DNA from: Syntrophaceae bacterium UBA6255
Lineage (GTDB): Bacteria > Desulfobacterota > Syntrophia > Syntrophales > Smithellaceae
NCBI GenBank assembly: GCA_002441205.1
Contig: DJVN01000045.1
Span: 1-7,154 of the forward strand
Direction: 5' to 3'
DNA length: 7,154 bases
Both the position numbers and the translations under genes were made by a program. The number at the start of each line of letters is the position of its first letter. The first letter of the stretch is position 1. This document shows positions 1-6,179 of this stretch, piece by piece. The notes beneath the pieces were generated by a model. The model was not told the origin of the DNA. It saw only the letters and a program-made list of their open reading frames with translations, and did no database searches.

Positions 1-2
1 AA

Positions 3-167
3 AGAAAGTGCGTCTATGTCCGCGCCTATGCCCGCCTGAAGAAACACGGAGAACAAGATCAAATGGGAAAAGACATTGTCCCGCCCTGCAACTGGGATCT
101 TTATCAATCTTCGTCCTGGGTCAATTACTACCTGGGGAAAGACCATACGTCAAAAAAGCAGGCATGA
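3..167 (+). CDS. C-terminal fragment of an unrecognised chromosomal protein
   Basis: An open frame enters from the left edge and runs 54 codons to a TGA at 165-167. It contains VYVRAYARLKKHG, then DIVPPCNWDLYQ, SSWVNYYLGKDHT and ends KKQA. The balanced composition, with aromatic and charged residues and a lysine-rich tail, looks like real protein. The alternative frame, opened by a GTG at 8, gives an Arg/Pro-rich low-quality translation and I treat it as a shadow. I do not recognise the family. The gene lies outside the island, upstream of the tRNA, and belongs to the host chromosome. Its start and most of its body are beyond the window. Confidence 0.5.
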   Translation, partial: RKCVYVRAYARLKKHGEQDQMGKDIVPPCNWDLYQSSSWVNYYLGKDHTSKKQA

Positions 168-214
168 TTTTATTCATTGAAGATTATGAGGGGATAGTGT
201 AGAAGCACCCGCGT

Positions 215-291
215 GGGCAATTAGCTCAGCTGGATAGAGCGCTGGCCTCCGAAGCCAAAGGCCGTGAGTTCGAATCTCACATTGCCCACCA
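215..291 (+). tRNA. tRNA-Arg, anticodon CCG (decodes CGG)
   Basis: A complete 77-nt cloverleaf. The acceptor stem GGGCAAT (215-221) pairs with ATTGCCC (281-287), followed by discriminator A and an encoded CCA. The D arm is GCTC...GAGC, the anticodon loop CTCCGAA holds CCG at 249-251, and the T arm is GTGAG-TTCGAAT-CTCAC. The outermost anticodon-stem pair is C242-A258, a mismatch, but the other four pairs are sound. The 3' part of this gene, from the T loop onward, is duplicated at the right end of the window, so the tRNA is the integration site of the island. The gene remains intact because the element supplies the matching 3' end. Confidence 0.96.
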
Positions 292-306
292 AATTATCCT
301 CCGACA
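269..306. repeat. attL: direct repeat overlapping the tRNA-Arg 3' end
   Basis: The 38 bases from the T loop of the tRNA (TTCGAATCTCAC...) through CCA and into the flank (...TCCTCCGACA) recur without mismatch at 7117-7154. The match breaks at 268 (G versus A at 7116). Half of the repeat is the tRNA 3' end, the classic crossover zone for tyrosine integrases that use tRNA genes. The integrase remnant at 360-545 lies where an integrase is normally found, immediately inside this end. Confidence 0.93.
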
Positions 307-326
307 CAATCCCAAGGAAGTGCATG

Positions 327-352
327 AAACCCGCAAAAACAGCGGGTTTTTT
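327..352 (+). terminator. Rho-independent terminator downstream of the tRNA
   Basis: An 8-bp perfect stem, AAACCCGC (327-334) with GCGGGTTT (342-349), encloses a 7-base loop AAAAACA, and the run of six T (347-352) forms the tail. It is suitably placed to end tRNA-Arg transcription about 35 bases after CCA. It lies inside attL, so it belongs to the island side of the junction and may have come with the element. Confidence 0.85.
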
Positions 353-359
353 GTAGTTT

Positions 360-545
360 TGTGCGCATCTTGCGGCTTTTCACTACATGGGCATTGAAAA
401 GATCAAAATGCCGCTACACGTAATTTCCGAACATGGTTCTGAACATCTTTGATGTGGTTTTGCAGGTCAGGCCGGATTTAATTGAACATCACTTGTCCAT
501 ACTGTTCATGACCCATTAGGCTACACCTATGATCGGACACAGTAA
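360..545 (+). pseudogene. Decayed C-terminal remnant of a P4-type tyrosine integrase
   Basis: Two reading frames must be joined to see it. The first part (from about 372) reads AAFHYMGIEKIKMPLH, resembling the AALRRMGI..KMTPHGFR stretch that carries the second catalytic Arg of phage P4-type integrases. After a frame change at about 420, positions 424-495 read FPNMVLNIFDVVLQV then RPDLIEHHL, closely resembling FRAMARTILDEVLGF plus RPDLIEHQLAH. A second frame change gives VHDPLGYTYDRTQ followed by TAA at 543-545, matching the usual DPLGRAYNRT near the C-terminus. The HGFR box is corrupted, and the N-terminal ~300 residues of a typical ~400-residue integrase are missing. Position and orientation, next to tRNA/attL and reading inward, are typical for the family. 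No function is expected. The match is from memory of family motifs, not from a database search. Confidence 0.8.
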
Positions 546-564
546 GTGTAATTATGGGCTTAAT

Positions 565-930
565 TTATTTTTTCTTAGACTTTTTCTGAATGGTCAAACT
601 GGCTTCTAGCGACTTTATGACACTGACCATATCAGAAAATATTTTGAGAGTTTCAGGAGAGAATTCATTGATTTCTGTAGTGATGGTTTTTTTCAATTTT
701 TTAATATCTTCTGGCTTTGAAGGCAAGACAAGCAAATCGTTGACGGTAATATTCAATCCCCCGGCCACTTTAACCAAAGTATCAATAGACCAGTTCTTTT
801 CTCCCCTTTCAATTGCGCCAATGTGAGTGTAATGTAAATCAGCCTTGTAGCCCAGCTCTTCTTGGGATAACTTTTTTTCCTTTCTTAATTGGCGAATCCG
901 ATCACCGACCAGTTTTTTTACGTCTTCCAC
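565..930 (-). CDS. XRE/Cro-type helix-turn-helix transcriptional regulator
   Basis: A 121-residue protein with an N-terminal HTH_3 domain (about residues 12-67: IRQLRKEKKLSQEELG, then YTHIGAIERGEKN and the helix SIDTLVKVAGGLNI). This is the layout of phage Cro/cI-like repressors. The C-terminal half is charged and helical (residues 72-110) and ends in a lysine-rich tail, QKKSKKK; it may help dimerisation. The start is a GTG at 930, chosen because AAGGGGG lies five bases upstream on the reverse strand. It is divergent from the gene at 1082 and convergent with the integrase remnant. Likely role: repressor of itself and of the divergent cargo. A short palindrome at 976-988 overlaps its candidate promoter. 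The family call is firm; the target is inference. Confidence 0.9.
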   Translation of the reverse strand: MEDVKKLVGDRIRQLRKEKKLSQEELGYKADLHYTHIGAIERGEKNWSIDTLVKVAGGLNITVNDLLVLPSKPEDIKKLKKTITTEINEFSPETLKIFSDMVSVIKSLEASLTIQKKSKKK

Positions 931-952
931 GTTATCCCCCTTAGTTACTTAT

Positions 953-980
953 TTTATAAGCAATAAGGGCAATACAAGCC
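953..980 (-). promoter_or_regulatory. Candidate promoter of the XRE regulator gene
   Basis: Read on the reverse strand, a TATAAA box (953-958) lies 16 bases downstream of GGCTTG (975-980), a weak match to the -35 consensus. The TATAAA box ends about 22 bases before the GTG start, leaving a short leader that holds the strong Shine-Dalgarno. The -35 part is poor, so activity is uncertain. Confidence 0.35.
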
Positions 981-988
981 ACAGGCTT
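976..988. promoter_or_regulatory. Short palindrome, candidate XRE operator
   Basis: AAGCC-ACA-GGCTT is a perfect 5-bp inverted repeat with a three-base spacer. It lies in the divergent region between the repressor gene and the membrane-protein gene, and overlaps the candidate -35 of the repressor. Small HTH repressors commonly bind such dyads to autoregulate. Only one copy is seen, so the role is inference. Confidence 0.35.
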
Positions 989-1020
989 AAATAACTATTT
1001 TTGCTTGATTTTACTTACTA

Positions 1021-1063
1021 TAGGATGTATTAAAAAATATATTCCAGATGACATACCATCCTA
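1021..1063. repeat. Inverted repeat in the leader of the 1082 gene
   Basis: TAGGATG (1021-1027) and CATCCTA (1057-1063) are perfect 7-bp arms, and they extend inward by TAT/ATA if one base is bulged. They enclose about 23 AT-rich bases and end just before AAAAGGAG, the Shine-Dalgarno of the next gene. It could be an operator or an mRNA leader hairpin that affects ribosome access. Confidence 0.4.
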
Positions 1064-1081
1064 AAAGGAGAAATCGTTGCT

Positions 1082-1882
1082 ATGGGATTTCAAATCAGAT
1101 TATGGGTTGGGTCGCTTATATTCGGGTTTGGAATATTGTCTTGGACATGGTTTATTAGAAATATTTTCAAAAGCAGATTACACAAACCTTCTTTTTACAG
1201 AAACTATCATCCGGTCATACATGTAACATGGAACTCTATTTGGGTAATTTTAGGATTATGGATATATCCAAGCCAAGGAATAATCCCCATAATCCCATTA
1301 ATATTAGGCATTGCCATTGGCTTATATATTTCGCGATCAGCTAAGAATATAGATAGTAGCGATATTTTAAGAACACAAGCAAAACAGCAAGAAAAAATAA
1401 CACATGAAGGATTAGCTGCTGCCATCTTTATGGCAATGGTGAATAATGAAACAGATGTTGAAACTACACTACAAAGTTTTTCAGTAAAGAATATTGATGA
1501 TGTTAGGTTGGAACTTAAATTTCTGAAAGTATTTTCCACAATTCATCTTATAACAACAACGGTCACAGATGATAACCTAAGGGATGAAATTTTAGAAACA
1601 TTCTATTCATTTCTTTTCTCTAAATCATCTGAGAATTATTTTGGATGCCCATTTGAATTAATATCAGAAAAATTCGGCATACGATTCAATAAATACTATG
1701 ATGCAATTAGTGAACAGAATCCTAATGACCTCCCCTATAGCATAGGAAAACAATTTTCTAAGTTTATTGGACAAGAAAACGATATCGATAGTACTTTCCT
1801 AGCTGCCACATTTTTCTCCGGTGAGCTAATATCTAAGAGACCCGTTCTTGATAGCGCACTGAAAAAATATAAGTATGATTAA
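1082..1882 (+). CDS. Hypothetical membrane protein, 3 TM segments plus cytosolic helical domain
   Basis: I do not recognise this 266-residue protein. Three hydrophobic segments are visible at about residues 7-25 (LWVGSLIFGFGILSW), 46-62 (IHVTWNSIWVILGLW) and 66-83 (GIIPIIPLILGIAIGLYI). They are followed by a ~180-residue, polar, mostly helical C-terminal part (EGLAAAIFMAMVNNETDVETTL, then repeated Glu/Asp/Leu-rich helices) ending KKYKYD. The positive residues at 84-88 suggest that the tail is cytosolic. AAGGAG at 1065-1070 supports the ATG. It is the first gene after the divergent regulator and could be repressor-controlled cargo. I see no catalytic motif. Cysteines are nearly absent (one in the tail), unlike a redox or zinc protein. 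Confidence 0.75.
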   Translation: MGFQIRLWVGSLIFGFGILSWTWFIRNIFKSRLHKPSFYRNYHPVIHVTWNSIWVILGLWIYPSQGIIPIIPLILGIAIGLYISRSAKNIDSSDILRTQAKQQEKITHEGLAAAIFMAMVNNETDVETTLQSFSVKNIDDVRLELKFLKVFSTIHLITTTVTDDNLRDEILETFYSFLFSKSSENYFGCPFELISEKFGIRFNKYYDAISEQNPNDLPYSIGKQFSKFIGQENDIDSTFLAATFFSGELISKRPVLDSALKKYKYD

Positions 1883-1998
1883 TAACATAATTACAAACCT
1901 AAACTACCGTCTCCAAAAGTTGGCTGGAAGGAAGATTACTCGAAATCTCTACAAACACCTGTCAGATATATGAATTGTTGATAAGTGGAATAATTTAA

Positions 1999-2346
1999 AT
2001 GATCGAAATCGGAACCCTAGTGTCAATTTTTATTTTAGTCAGTTTGTGGGAGTATTGTATGTTCTTCTATAAGCAAAGAACATTACCGTACGCGATGGGC
2101 TTCAATTTTTTTTCAATAATCCAGTGGATAATTATTGCAGTTGCTCTCATAAAAATATTCGGTTGGCTAGTCGGTATAATAGCTTTTATCTTATGCATTA
2201 CCATTCTCCAATACGTAACACATTTATCGTTGGGCATTATTTACAATTTTCTATTCAAAAATAATCCACGTCCAGCATTGGCATTATTTTCAATAATGGT
2301 TTGGGTAACAGGAGGCCTGACAATTGCACTTCTCATTGTTAGGTAA
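1999..2346 (+). CDS. Small hypothetical 4-TM membrane protein
   Basis: A 115-residue, almost wholly hydrophobic protein with four likely membrane helices at about residues 4-23, 34-52, 54-75 and 93-113. A conserved-looking short loop FKNNPRP (87-92 region) precedes the last helix. The family is unknown. The ribosome site is weak (AAGTGGA, 1984-1990). It starts 116 bases after the previous membrane-protein gene, with no terminator visible between them, so the two may be co-transcribed. A membrane pair in a regulator-led island can suit a toxin, immunity or phage-exclusion role, but nothing in the sequence decides this. Confidence 0.7.
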   Translation: MIEIGTLVSIFILVSLWEYCMFFYKQRTLPYAMGFNFFSIIQWIIIAVALIKIFGWLVGIIAFILCITILQYVTHLSLGIIYNFLFKNNPRPALALFSIMVWVTGGLTIALLIVR

Positions 2347-2417
2347 TAAATAATAAGTCAAAATAGCTGATCACAAACGCACTAGGCGAAATTTAATTTT
2401 GGGTAAAATAAATTAAG

Positions 2418-2972
2418 ATGAGCAATCCCCTTTACGACATAATCAGCAAAGCACATGAGAAAAACTGGTGTGTGACGCCCTACTGTACAACATGCGGCGC
2501 TCAAGAATACCGGAATGCGCTGCGAGAATTATCCGGTTCTATGGGCGGAGGTCTCGCGGATGCTCTTGCTGATATTGATCTGCAAGAAATTTCTCTGCTG
2601 CCCAATTGGAAAGATGCATTGCTAGTCGCGATCATGGATTTGCCCATTTCGCAACAAGTAGAAGATGTCTTAAATGCGTGGCTTCCGAAAATATCGGATC
2701 ACATAGCTTTGGCCGATTTACTCTTGTATAAAATAGTCCGCTATATGATAAAAGATAACGCGACGAGAAACAATTGGATTGAGCGCTGCATAGATATCGC
2801 CATAAATTCAAAAAACTTTTCCTTAATAGAATCTCTGCTTCTCGTATTAAAGCGTGACGCCTGGGACTATCCAAAATTGATCGCGGTAGCCAAGGAATAC
2901 GCTAATTCTTCTGCCCAGATGGAAAGAGCGTTGCGAAATTCTTACAAATTGAGGGTAATGGCATCATCTTAA
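2418..2972 (+). CDS. Hypothetical soluble protein with N-terminal Cys-x4-Cys-x2-Cys motif
   Basis: A 184-residue protein. Residues 17-27 read WCVTPYCTTCG, with cysteines 18, 23 and 26 clustered as in a metal site or disulfide patch, followed by AQEYRNAL. The rest is helical with Leu-rich repeats (WKDALLVAIMDL, IALADLLLYKIVRYMI, FSLIESLLLVLKR) resembling a helical-repeat scaffold. There is no signal peptide or TM segment, so it is probably cytosolic. I recall similar W-C-x4-C-T-T-C-G starts in uncharacterised proteobacterial proteins but cannot name a function. No good Shine-Dalgarno is visible before the ATG (AAATAAATTAAG). Base composition is less AT-rich than the two genes before it, so it may have a separate origin. 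Confidence 0.7.
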   Translation: MSNPLYDIISKAHEKNWCVTPYCTTCGAQEYRNALRELSGSMGGGLADALADIDLQEISLLPNWKDALLVAIMDLPISQQVEDVLNAWLPKISDHIALADLLLYKIVRYMIKDNATRNNWIERCIDIAINSKNFSLIESLLLVLKRDAWDYPKLIAVAKEYANSSAQMERALRNSYKLRVMASS

Positions 2973-3026
2973 GGATATTAATATGAATAAAATATTTTGT
3001 TCTTTAACGATCATTTTCCAGTGTAC

Positions 3027-3059
3027 GTCAAAAATGTCGCGATATTCGACGTTTTTGTC
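3027..3059. promoter_or_regulatory. 33-bp imperfect palindrome, candidate enhancer for a sigma-54 activator
   Basis: GTCAAAAATGTCG (3027-3039) and CGACGTTTTTGTC (3047-3059) are inverted repeats that match at 11 of 13 positions around a 7-base centre. The centre lies about 98 bases upstream of the start site predicted for the sigma-54 promoter at 3114-3130. That is the usual distance for bacterial enhancer-binding proteins acting by looping. No U-tract fitting a terminator follows the right arm. Confidence 0.55.
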
Positions 3060-3113
3060 GAATGCCAGATAATTATAACATAACAATGTTCAATATCATC
3101 AATGAGTTATAAA

Positions 3114-3130
3114 TGGCACGGAACTGGCTA
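3114..3130 (+). promoter_or_regulatory. Sigma-54 (-24/-12) promoter
   Basis: TGGCACG (3114-3120), four bases, then TGGCT (3125-3129). The invariant GG and GC doublets are 10 bases apart, as required for RpoN. The -24 half is a full consensus match and the -12 half differs by one base from TTGCT. It lies about 47 bases upstream of the old start codon of the response-regulator pseudogene, with an upstream palindrome as candidate activator site. Confidence 0.7.
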
Positions 3131-3176
3131 TAAATAAAGCAAGACTGATATTTTAAACGAATATATTCAGTGAAGC

Positions 3177-3723
3177 ATGGAATAACAAACCTAAAATACT
3201 AATTGTTGATGATGGAGAATCGCAACGCTTTGTACTCAAGGGGTTTCTGCTACGCGAGGGTTATCTGATTGGCGAGGCAGAAAACGGTATCAAGGCTCTC
3301 CAATGTGTAAAGGATCAGCACTTTGACATTAACCTTCTTGATCACAAGATGCCGGGCATGAACGGCTTGGATGTGCTGAAAGAGATTAAAAGAACGAATC
3401 CCAAAATCGCCGTGGTAATCGTTAGCGCCTACGGAACAACTGAACGCGCTGTGGAGGCAATGGAGGCGGGAGCTTTTTATTATATTACGAAACCGGTTGA
3501 GCTGGATAAATTATTGATTCTTTTGGATCACATTTCCAAGCGTCATTCTCTAATTAAAAAGGAAAGTCAGATGTTTCGCCAGGGATTGGGAGATAATAAT
3601 GGTGTAATCGATATCATTAATGATCGGCGCTATCAAAAAGAAGATAACATAACGGGCAAGGAATTTACCAGCATGCTGATACATTACTTAAATTCATGCC
3701 CTGATAATTACATCACAACGTGA
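3177..3723 (+). pseudogene. Broken NtrC-family response regulator (receiver plus truncated AAA+)
   Basis: From 3178 one open frame encodes a complete receiver domain: KPKILIVDDGES (acidic pair), NLLDHKMPGMNG (phospho-acceptor Asp, about residue 55), VIVSAYGT (Ser, about 83) and YYITKPVE (Lys, about 105). After a helical linker (HISKRHSLIKKE...QGLGDN) it jumps to ITGKEFTSMLIHYLNS, recognisable as the Walker A region (GESGTGKE..A..IHYNSPR) of sigma-54 activators. The ~20 residues normally between are missing, the Walker glycine is lost and a TGA ends it at 3721-3723. The frame has no start codon. ATG-GAA at 3177 is followed directly by TAA, and removing one T restores ATG-GAA-AAC-AAA. The DNA-binding HTH and most of AAA+ are absent. 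Translation from an internal ATG at 3349 would give half a receiver and is unlikely to function. Confidence 0.8.
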
Positions 3724-3752
3724 ATCGATGGCAATCTATTGCAATTTGAAAA

Positions 3753-5012
3753 ATGAGAATGTGCAAAAAAGATATGTCTATTAAAATAAAAATCATATTT
3801 GTATGTGCCTTCCTTCTCTTTATTTCAGGATGCGCAGCCAAAACACCTCTCATAAAAGCTTCAGAAGAAGGTGATACCTTCGCCACGGAGAAACTTATCA
3901 GTGAAGGTGCCAATATCGATGAATCTGATGAAGATGGTTACACCCCTTTGATGCATGCGATATGGTCTGGAAGAGCTGAAACCGTTAAACTATTAATAAA
4001 AAAAGGTGCTGATGTAAACGCTAAGGACAGAACTAGCTACACGCCTCTTTTGTGGGCATCGTATTATGGTCATTTAGATATTGCCAATCTTCTTATAGAT
4101 AAGGGAGCTAATATCAATGTCAGAGGCAATGACAAGAGCAGCCCTTTGCTATTAGCTTCGGCGGCAAATTACAATGAATTATCAGCACTGCTAATAAAAA
4201 AAGGTGCTGATGTAAATGTACGAGATGCTTCAGGTGCAACGGCTTTGCATTATCACAACTTACTTATGATTGTACAACATCTGCTCGATAGAAATGCAGA
4301 TACAACTCTTAAAAACGAACAAGGTTGGACAGCTTTACGCAAAGCCATCTATGAAAAGAATATAGGCAAGGTCGCTTTGATTAGAAAGAAAACTAATTGG
4401 CAAGGAGAAATTTACGATTTAACTTCTGAAGAGATAATAGGTCGTTCTATTTATGAGCCAGAAAAAGATATGTTTGATGTGCCTCCCGAGAAAGAGAGAG
4501 CCTATAAATTAGCAACGCATGATTGTAACACTATGCTTTTTAAAAATTTGAGTGCAGGCGGATTACTTCTTGAGTTGAATTTGTATGGCATACCAACTTT
4601 GGCCAGGATGGCATCAAATGCTTACCGGAGAGAAGAGTTCTTTCAGCAATGCATGGCCATAATGGGATTTGAATGCAAAAATAATTGTCCAAAAAACATT
4701 AACCCCGCTCGTTTTAAAGAAGTTGTAGATTCCCCGCCGATTGAAGAACCTCTACCAAAGCAAAATGTGCAGAGTGACGAAAACAATAGAACAAAAAATC
4801 AGAATCTTTCACGACAGACTAAGAAGGAAATCAAACCGCATATAAAAGCAGATCCTCAATATAATCAAATAAAAGGAATTGTTTTAACGAGTGGCAATGT
4901 CATCGAAGGGCAAATACTAAATATTAGCGCTAACGCCGTAATAATTCGGACAAAGGATGGAAAGGTATTATCATATTCCTTTGAAAAAGAAGTTCGTGGG
5001 TTTGTCAAATAA
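3753..5012 (+). CDS. Ankyrin-repeat lipoprotein with C-terminal SH3/Sm-like tag module
   Basis: A 419-residue predicted lipoprotein. The signal peptide ends in lipobox ISGC with the acylated Cys at residue 27; Ala at +2 suggests the outer membrane. ATG codons at 3753, 3759 and 3774 are all possible; 3774 would give a more typical 20-residue signal, and none has a clear Shine-Dalgarno. Residues ~31-215 hold about five or six ankyrin repeats (GYTPLMHAIWSG..., YTPLLWASYYGHLDIANLLI, KKGADVN), a protein-binding solenoid here placed in the periplasm or at the surface. Residues 216-330 are an unrecognised region with several Cys (HDCNTM, QQCMAIMGFECKNNCPKN). A polar linker (331-372) leads to the tag module (373-419, IKGIVLTSGNVIEGQI). 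It starts 29 bases after the response-regulator remnant and may be read from that gene's sigma-54 promoter. A binding partner is not deducible. Confidence 0.88.
   Translation: MRMCKKDMSIKIKIIFVCAFLLFISGCAAKTPLIKASEEGDTFATEKLISEGANIDESDEDGYTPLMHAIWSGRAETVKLLIKKGADVNAKDRTSYTPLLWASYYGHLDIANLLIDKGANINVRGNDKSSPLLLASAANYNELSALLIKKGADVNVRDASGATALHYHNLLMIVQHLLDRNADTTLKNEQGWTALRKAIYEKNIGKVALIRKKTNWQGEIYDLTSEEIIGRSIYEPEKDMFDVPPEKERAYKLATHDCNTMLFKNLSAGGLLLELNLYGIPTLARMASNAYRREEFFQQCMAIMGFECKNNCPKNINPARFKEVVDSPPIEEPLPKQNVQSDENNRTKNQNLSRQTKKEIKPHIKADPQYNQIKGIVLTSGNVIEGQILNISANAVIIRTKDGKVLSYSFEKEVRGFVK
3994..4018 (+). repeat. 25-bp direct repeat, copy 1, in the ankyrin coding region
   Basis: TAAT followed by seven A and GGTGCTGATGTAAA occurs identically at 4192-4216. 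It encodes the repeat core LIKKGADVN. The copies are 198 bp apart, exactly 66 codons or two 33-residue ankyrin units, so recombination between them would delete or add two repeats in frame. The A7 run is also a possible slippage site. Confidence 0.8.
4192..4216 (+). repeat. 25-bp direct repeat, copy 2, in the ankyrin coding region
   Basis: Identical to 3994-4018, including the A7 run, two ankyrin units downstream and in the same frame. It encodes LIKKGADVN again. Confidence 0.8.
4896..4993 (+). repeat. 98-bp near-identical module DNA, copy 1
   Basis: Matches 6696-6793 at 96 of 98 positions. The only differences are 4928 (C/T, Ser codon) and 4940 (A/G, Val codon), both silent. It encodes most of the C-terminal tag module of the ankyrin lipoprotein. 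Sequence on either side diverges quickly, so the shared block is confined to the module. Confidence 0.93.
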
Positions 5013-5215
5013 TAAAAAAAACGGAACAGCGCTTCTATTTATTTTCCATTTGCTTAAAGCACAGCAATGGCTGAAGGCAACACCAGTTCACAGTAATGAC
5101 GTCATCCGTAAACCGCGCAGACATATTGAATGCATCTTAAATCAGCATATTTTCTGTCTTGGCAATGAGGGGCTCAATAAGTCCATATAACAACACATAA
5201 AAATGAGGGATTATT

Positions 5216-6160
5216 ATGAAAAAGTCTTTCGCAGTTATGTTATCATTTTTATTACTTGTCAGCATTTTTTTGCAAGGCTGTGGAGTTGCCAATCAACCTT
5301 ATCTAAAAAAAGATGCATCTGACGCCACACCTCTCAAAATGATCCGCTACGAGACACCTAATCTTCGTGTTTATTCTACTGGTGGAATGGTAGGTGTTAT
5401 TGTTCCGTCTGCTGTCCTTTTTGGAATCATAGGAGGCGGTCTAGGTTATGCCGTTCATTATATTTCAACGATAGGGCCAGATAACCCTGAACGCCTCGAT
5501 TTTGGCAAATTAGTAATGGATCAGTTTGTTGAAAGATCTAAAAAGGAAATTCCTAATTGGCCAGCAATGATTGTTCAAGAGAAAGCCGTCGAGAAAACCG
5601 GTGAAAATGCGATTGCAAAAGACACTAATTTGCCTGTTGACACATCCTACTATCTTATAGAACTTGTTGTTGATGACATTAGAATTGAAAAAGGTTCAGG
5701 ATTAGCAACAAAAACGACTATAACCATGAAAGACACCGAAGGTAAGACGGTTTGGGAAAAAGGATATGTTTATGATTGCACGATTTTCAAGCGTGTAAAT
5801 AATTTTAATAATCTAAAAGCACATAAATACGAAAAACTAAACGATGAATTTATTTTTGCTGCCGAACAAACGGTGAACGATTTCATAACCCACTTTAATG
5901 ACTCGCTTCCTATTAAACCATACGCAGATGACAAACGAATCCTCAAAGGACAATACCAACCTGCGAAAAAAATTAAGGCCACCACAGGCACAGACCCAAT
6001 TTATAACAACATAAAGGGAATTGTTTTGAAGGACGGAACTGTAATTGAGGGACAAATAGTAGACATCAGAAACGATGTGCTATTAATTCGAACAAAGGAT
6101 GATAGATTAACAGCATATGATTTCATGACCGATGTGAAAAATTACTTATACGAAAAATAA
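5216..6160 (+). CDS. Predicted lipoprotein with glycine-rich hydrophobic segment and C-terminal tag module
   Basis: A 314-residue protein. The signal MKKSFAVMLSFLLLV ends in lipobox LQGC (Cys 22, Gly at +2). Residues 57-80 form a hydrophobic, Gly-rich stretch (GGMVGVIV...GIIGGGLGY), which may be a membrane hairpin. The body (about 90-235) looks like an alpha/beta envelope domain: YYLIELVVDDIRIEKGSG, TTITMKDTEGKTVWEKGY and EQTVNDFITHFNDSL. This resembles uncharacterised lipoproteins with a strand-rich core and a C-terminal helix. Residues 266-314 are the tag module (IKGIVLKDGTVIEGQI), about 26 of 49 identical to that of the next gene, preceded by DPIYNN as in the ankyrin protein. GAGGG at 5205-5209, six bases before the ATG, is a good ribosome site. 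It is likely an operon with the gene at 6180. Function unknown. Confidence 0.87.
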   Translation: MKKSFAVMLSFLLLVSIFLQGCGVANQPYLKKDASDATPLKMIRYETPNLRVYSTGGMVGVIVPSAVLFGIIGGGLGYAVHYISTIGPDNPERLDFGKLVMDQFVERSKKEIPNWPAMIVQEKAVEKTGENAIAKDTNLPVDTSYYLIELVVDDIRIEKGSGLATKTTITMKDTEGKTVWEKGYVYDCTIFKRVNNFNNLKAHKYEKLNDEFIFAAEQTVNDFITHFNDSLPIKPYADDKRILKGQYQPAKKIKATTGTDPIYNNIKGIVLKDGTVIEGQIVDIRNDVLLIRTKDDRLTAYDFMTDVKNYLYEK

Positions 6161-6179
6161 ACAAGGATTTGATTATATT

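Noticed and set aside
8..202. Forward open frame of 64 codons from a GTG
   Set aside because: Arg/Pro-rich, unnatural translation overlapping a better frame (3-167) that reads as a plausible protein tail. It is a shadow.
590..826. Forward frame opposite the XRE regulator
   Set aside because: Antisense shadow of a well-supported helix-turn-helix gene.
5035..5124. Short reverse-strand frame of about 30 codons in the 5013-5215 gap
   Set aside because: Too short, with no ribosome site and no similarity that I can defend.
4957..5190. Forward open frame overlapping the end of the ankyrin lipoprotein and running through the gap
   Set aside because: Its first part is the tag module read in another frame, there is no ribosome site, and no family is recognisable. 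The gap 5013-5215 otherwise shows only a TGACGTCA palindrome (5097-5104) and the ribosome site of the next gene.
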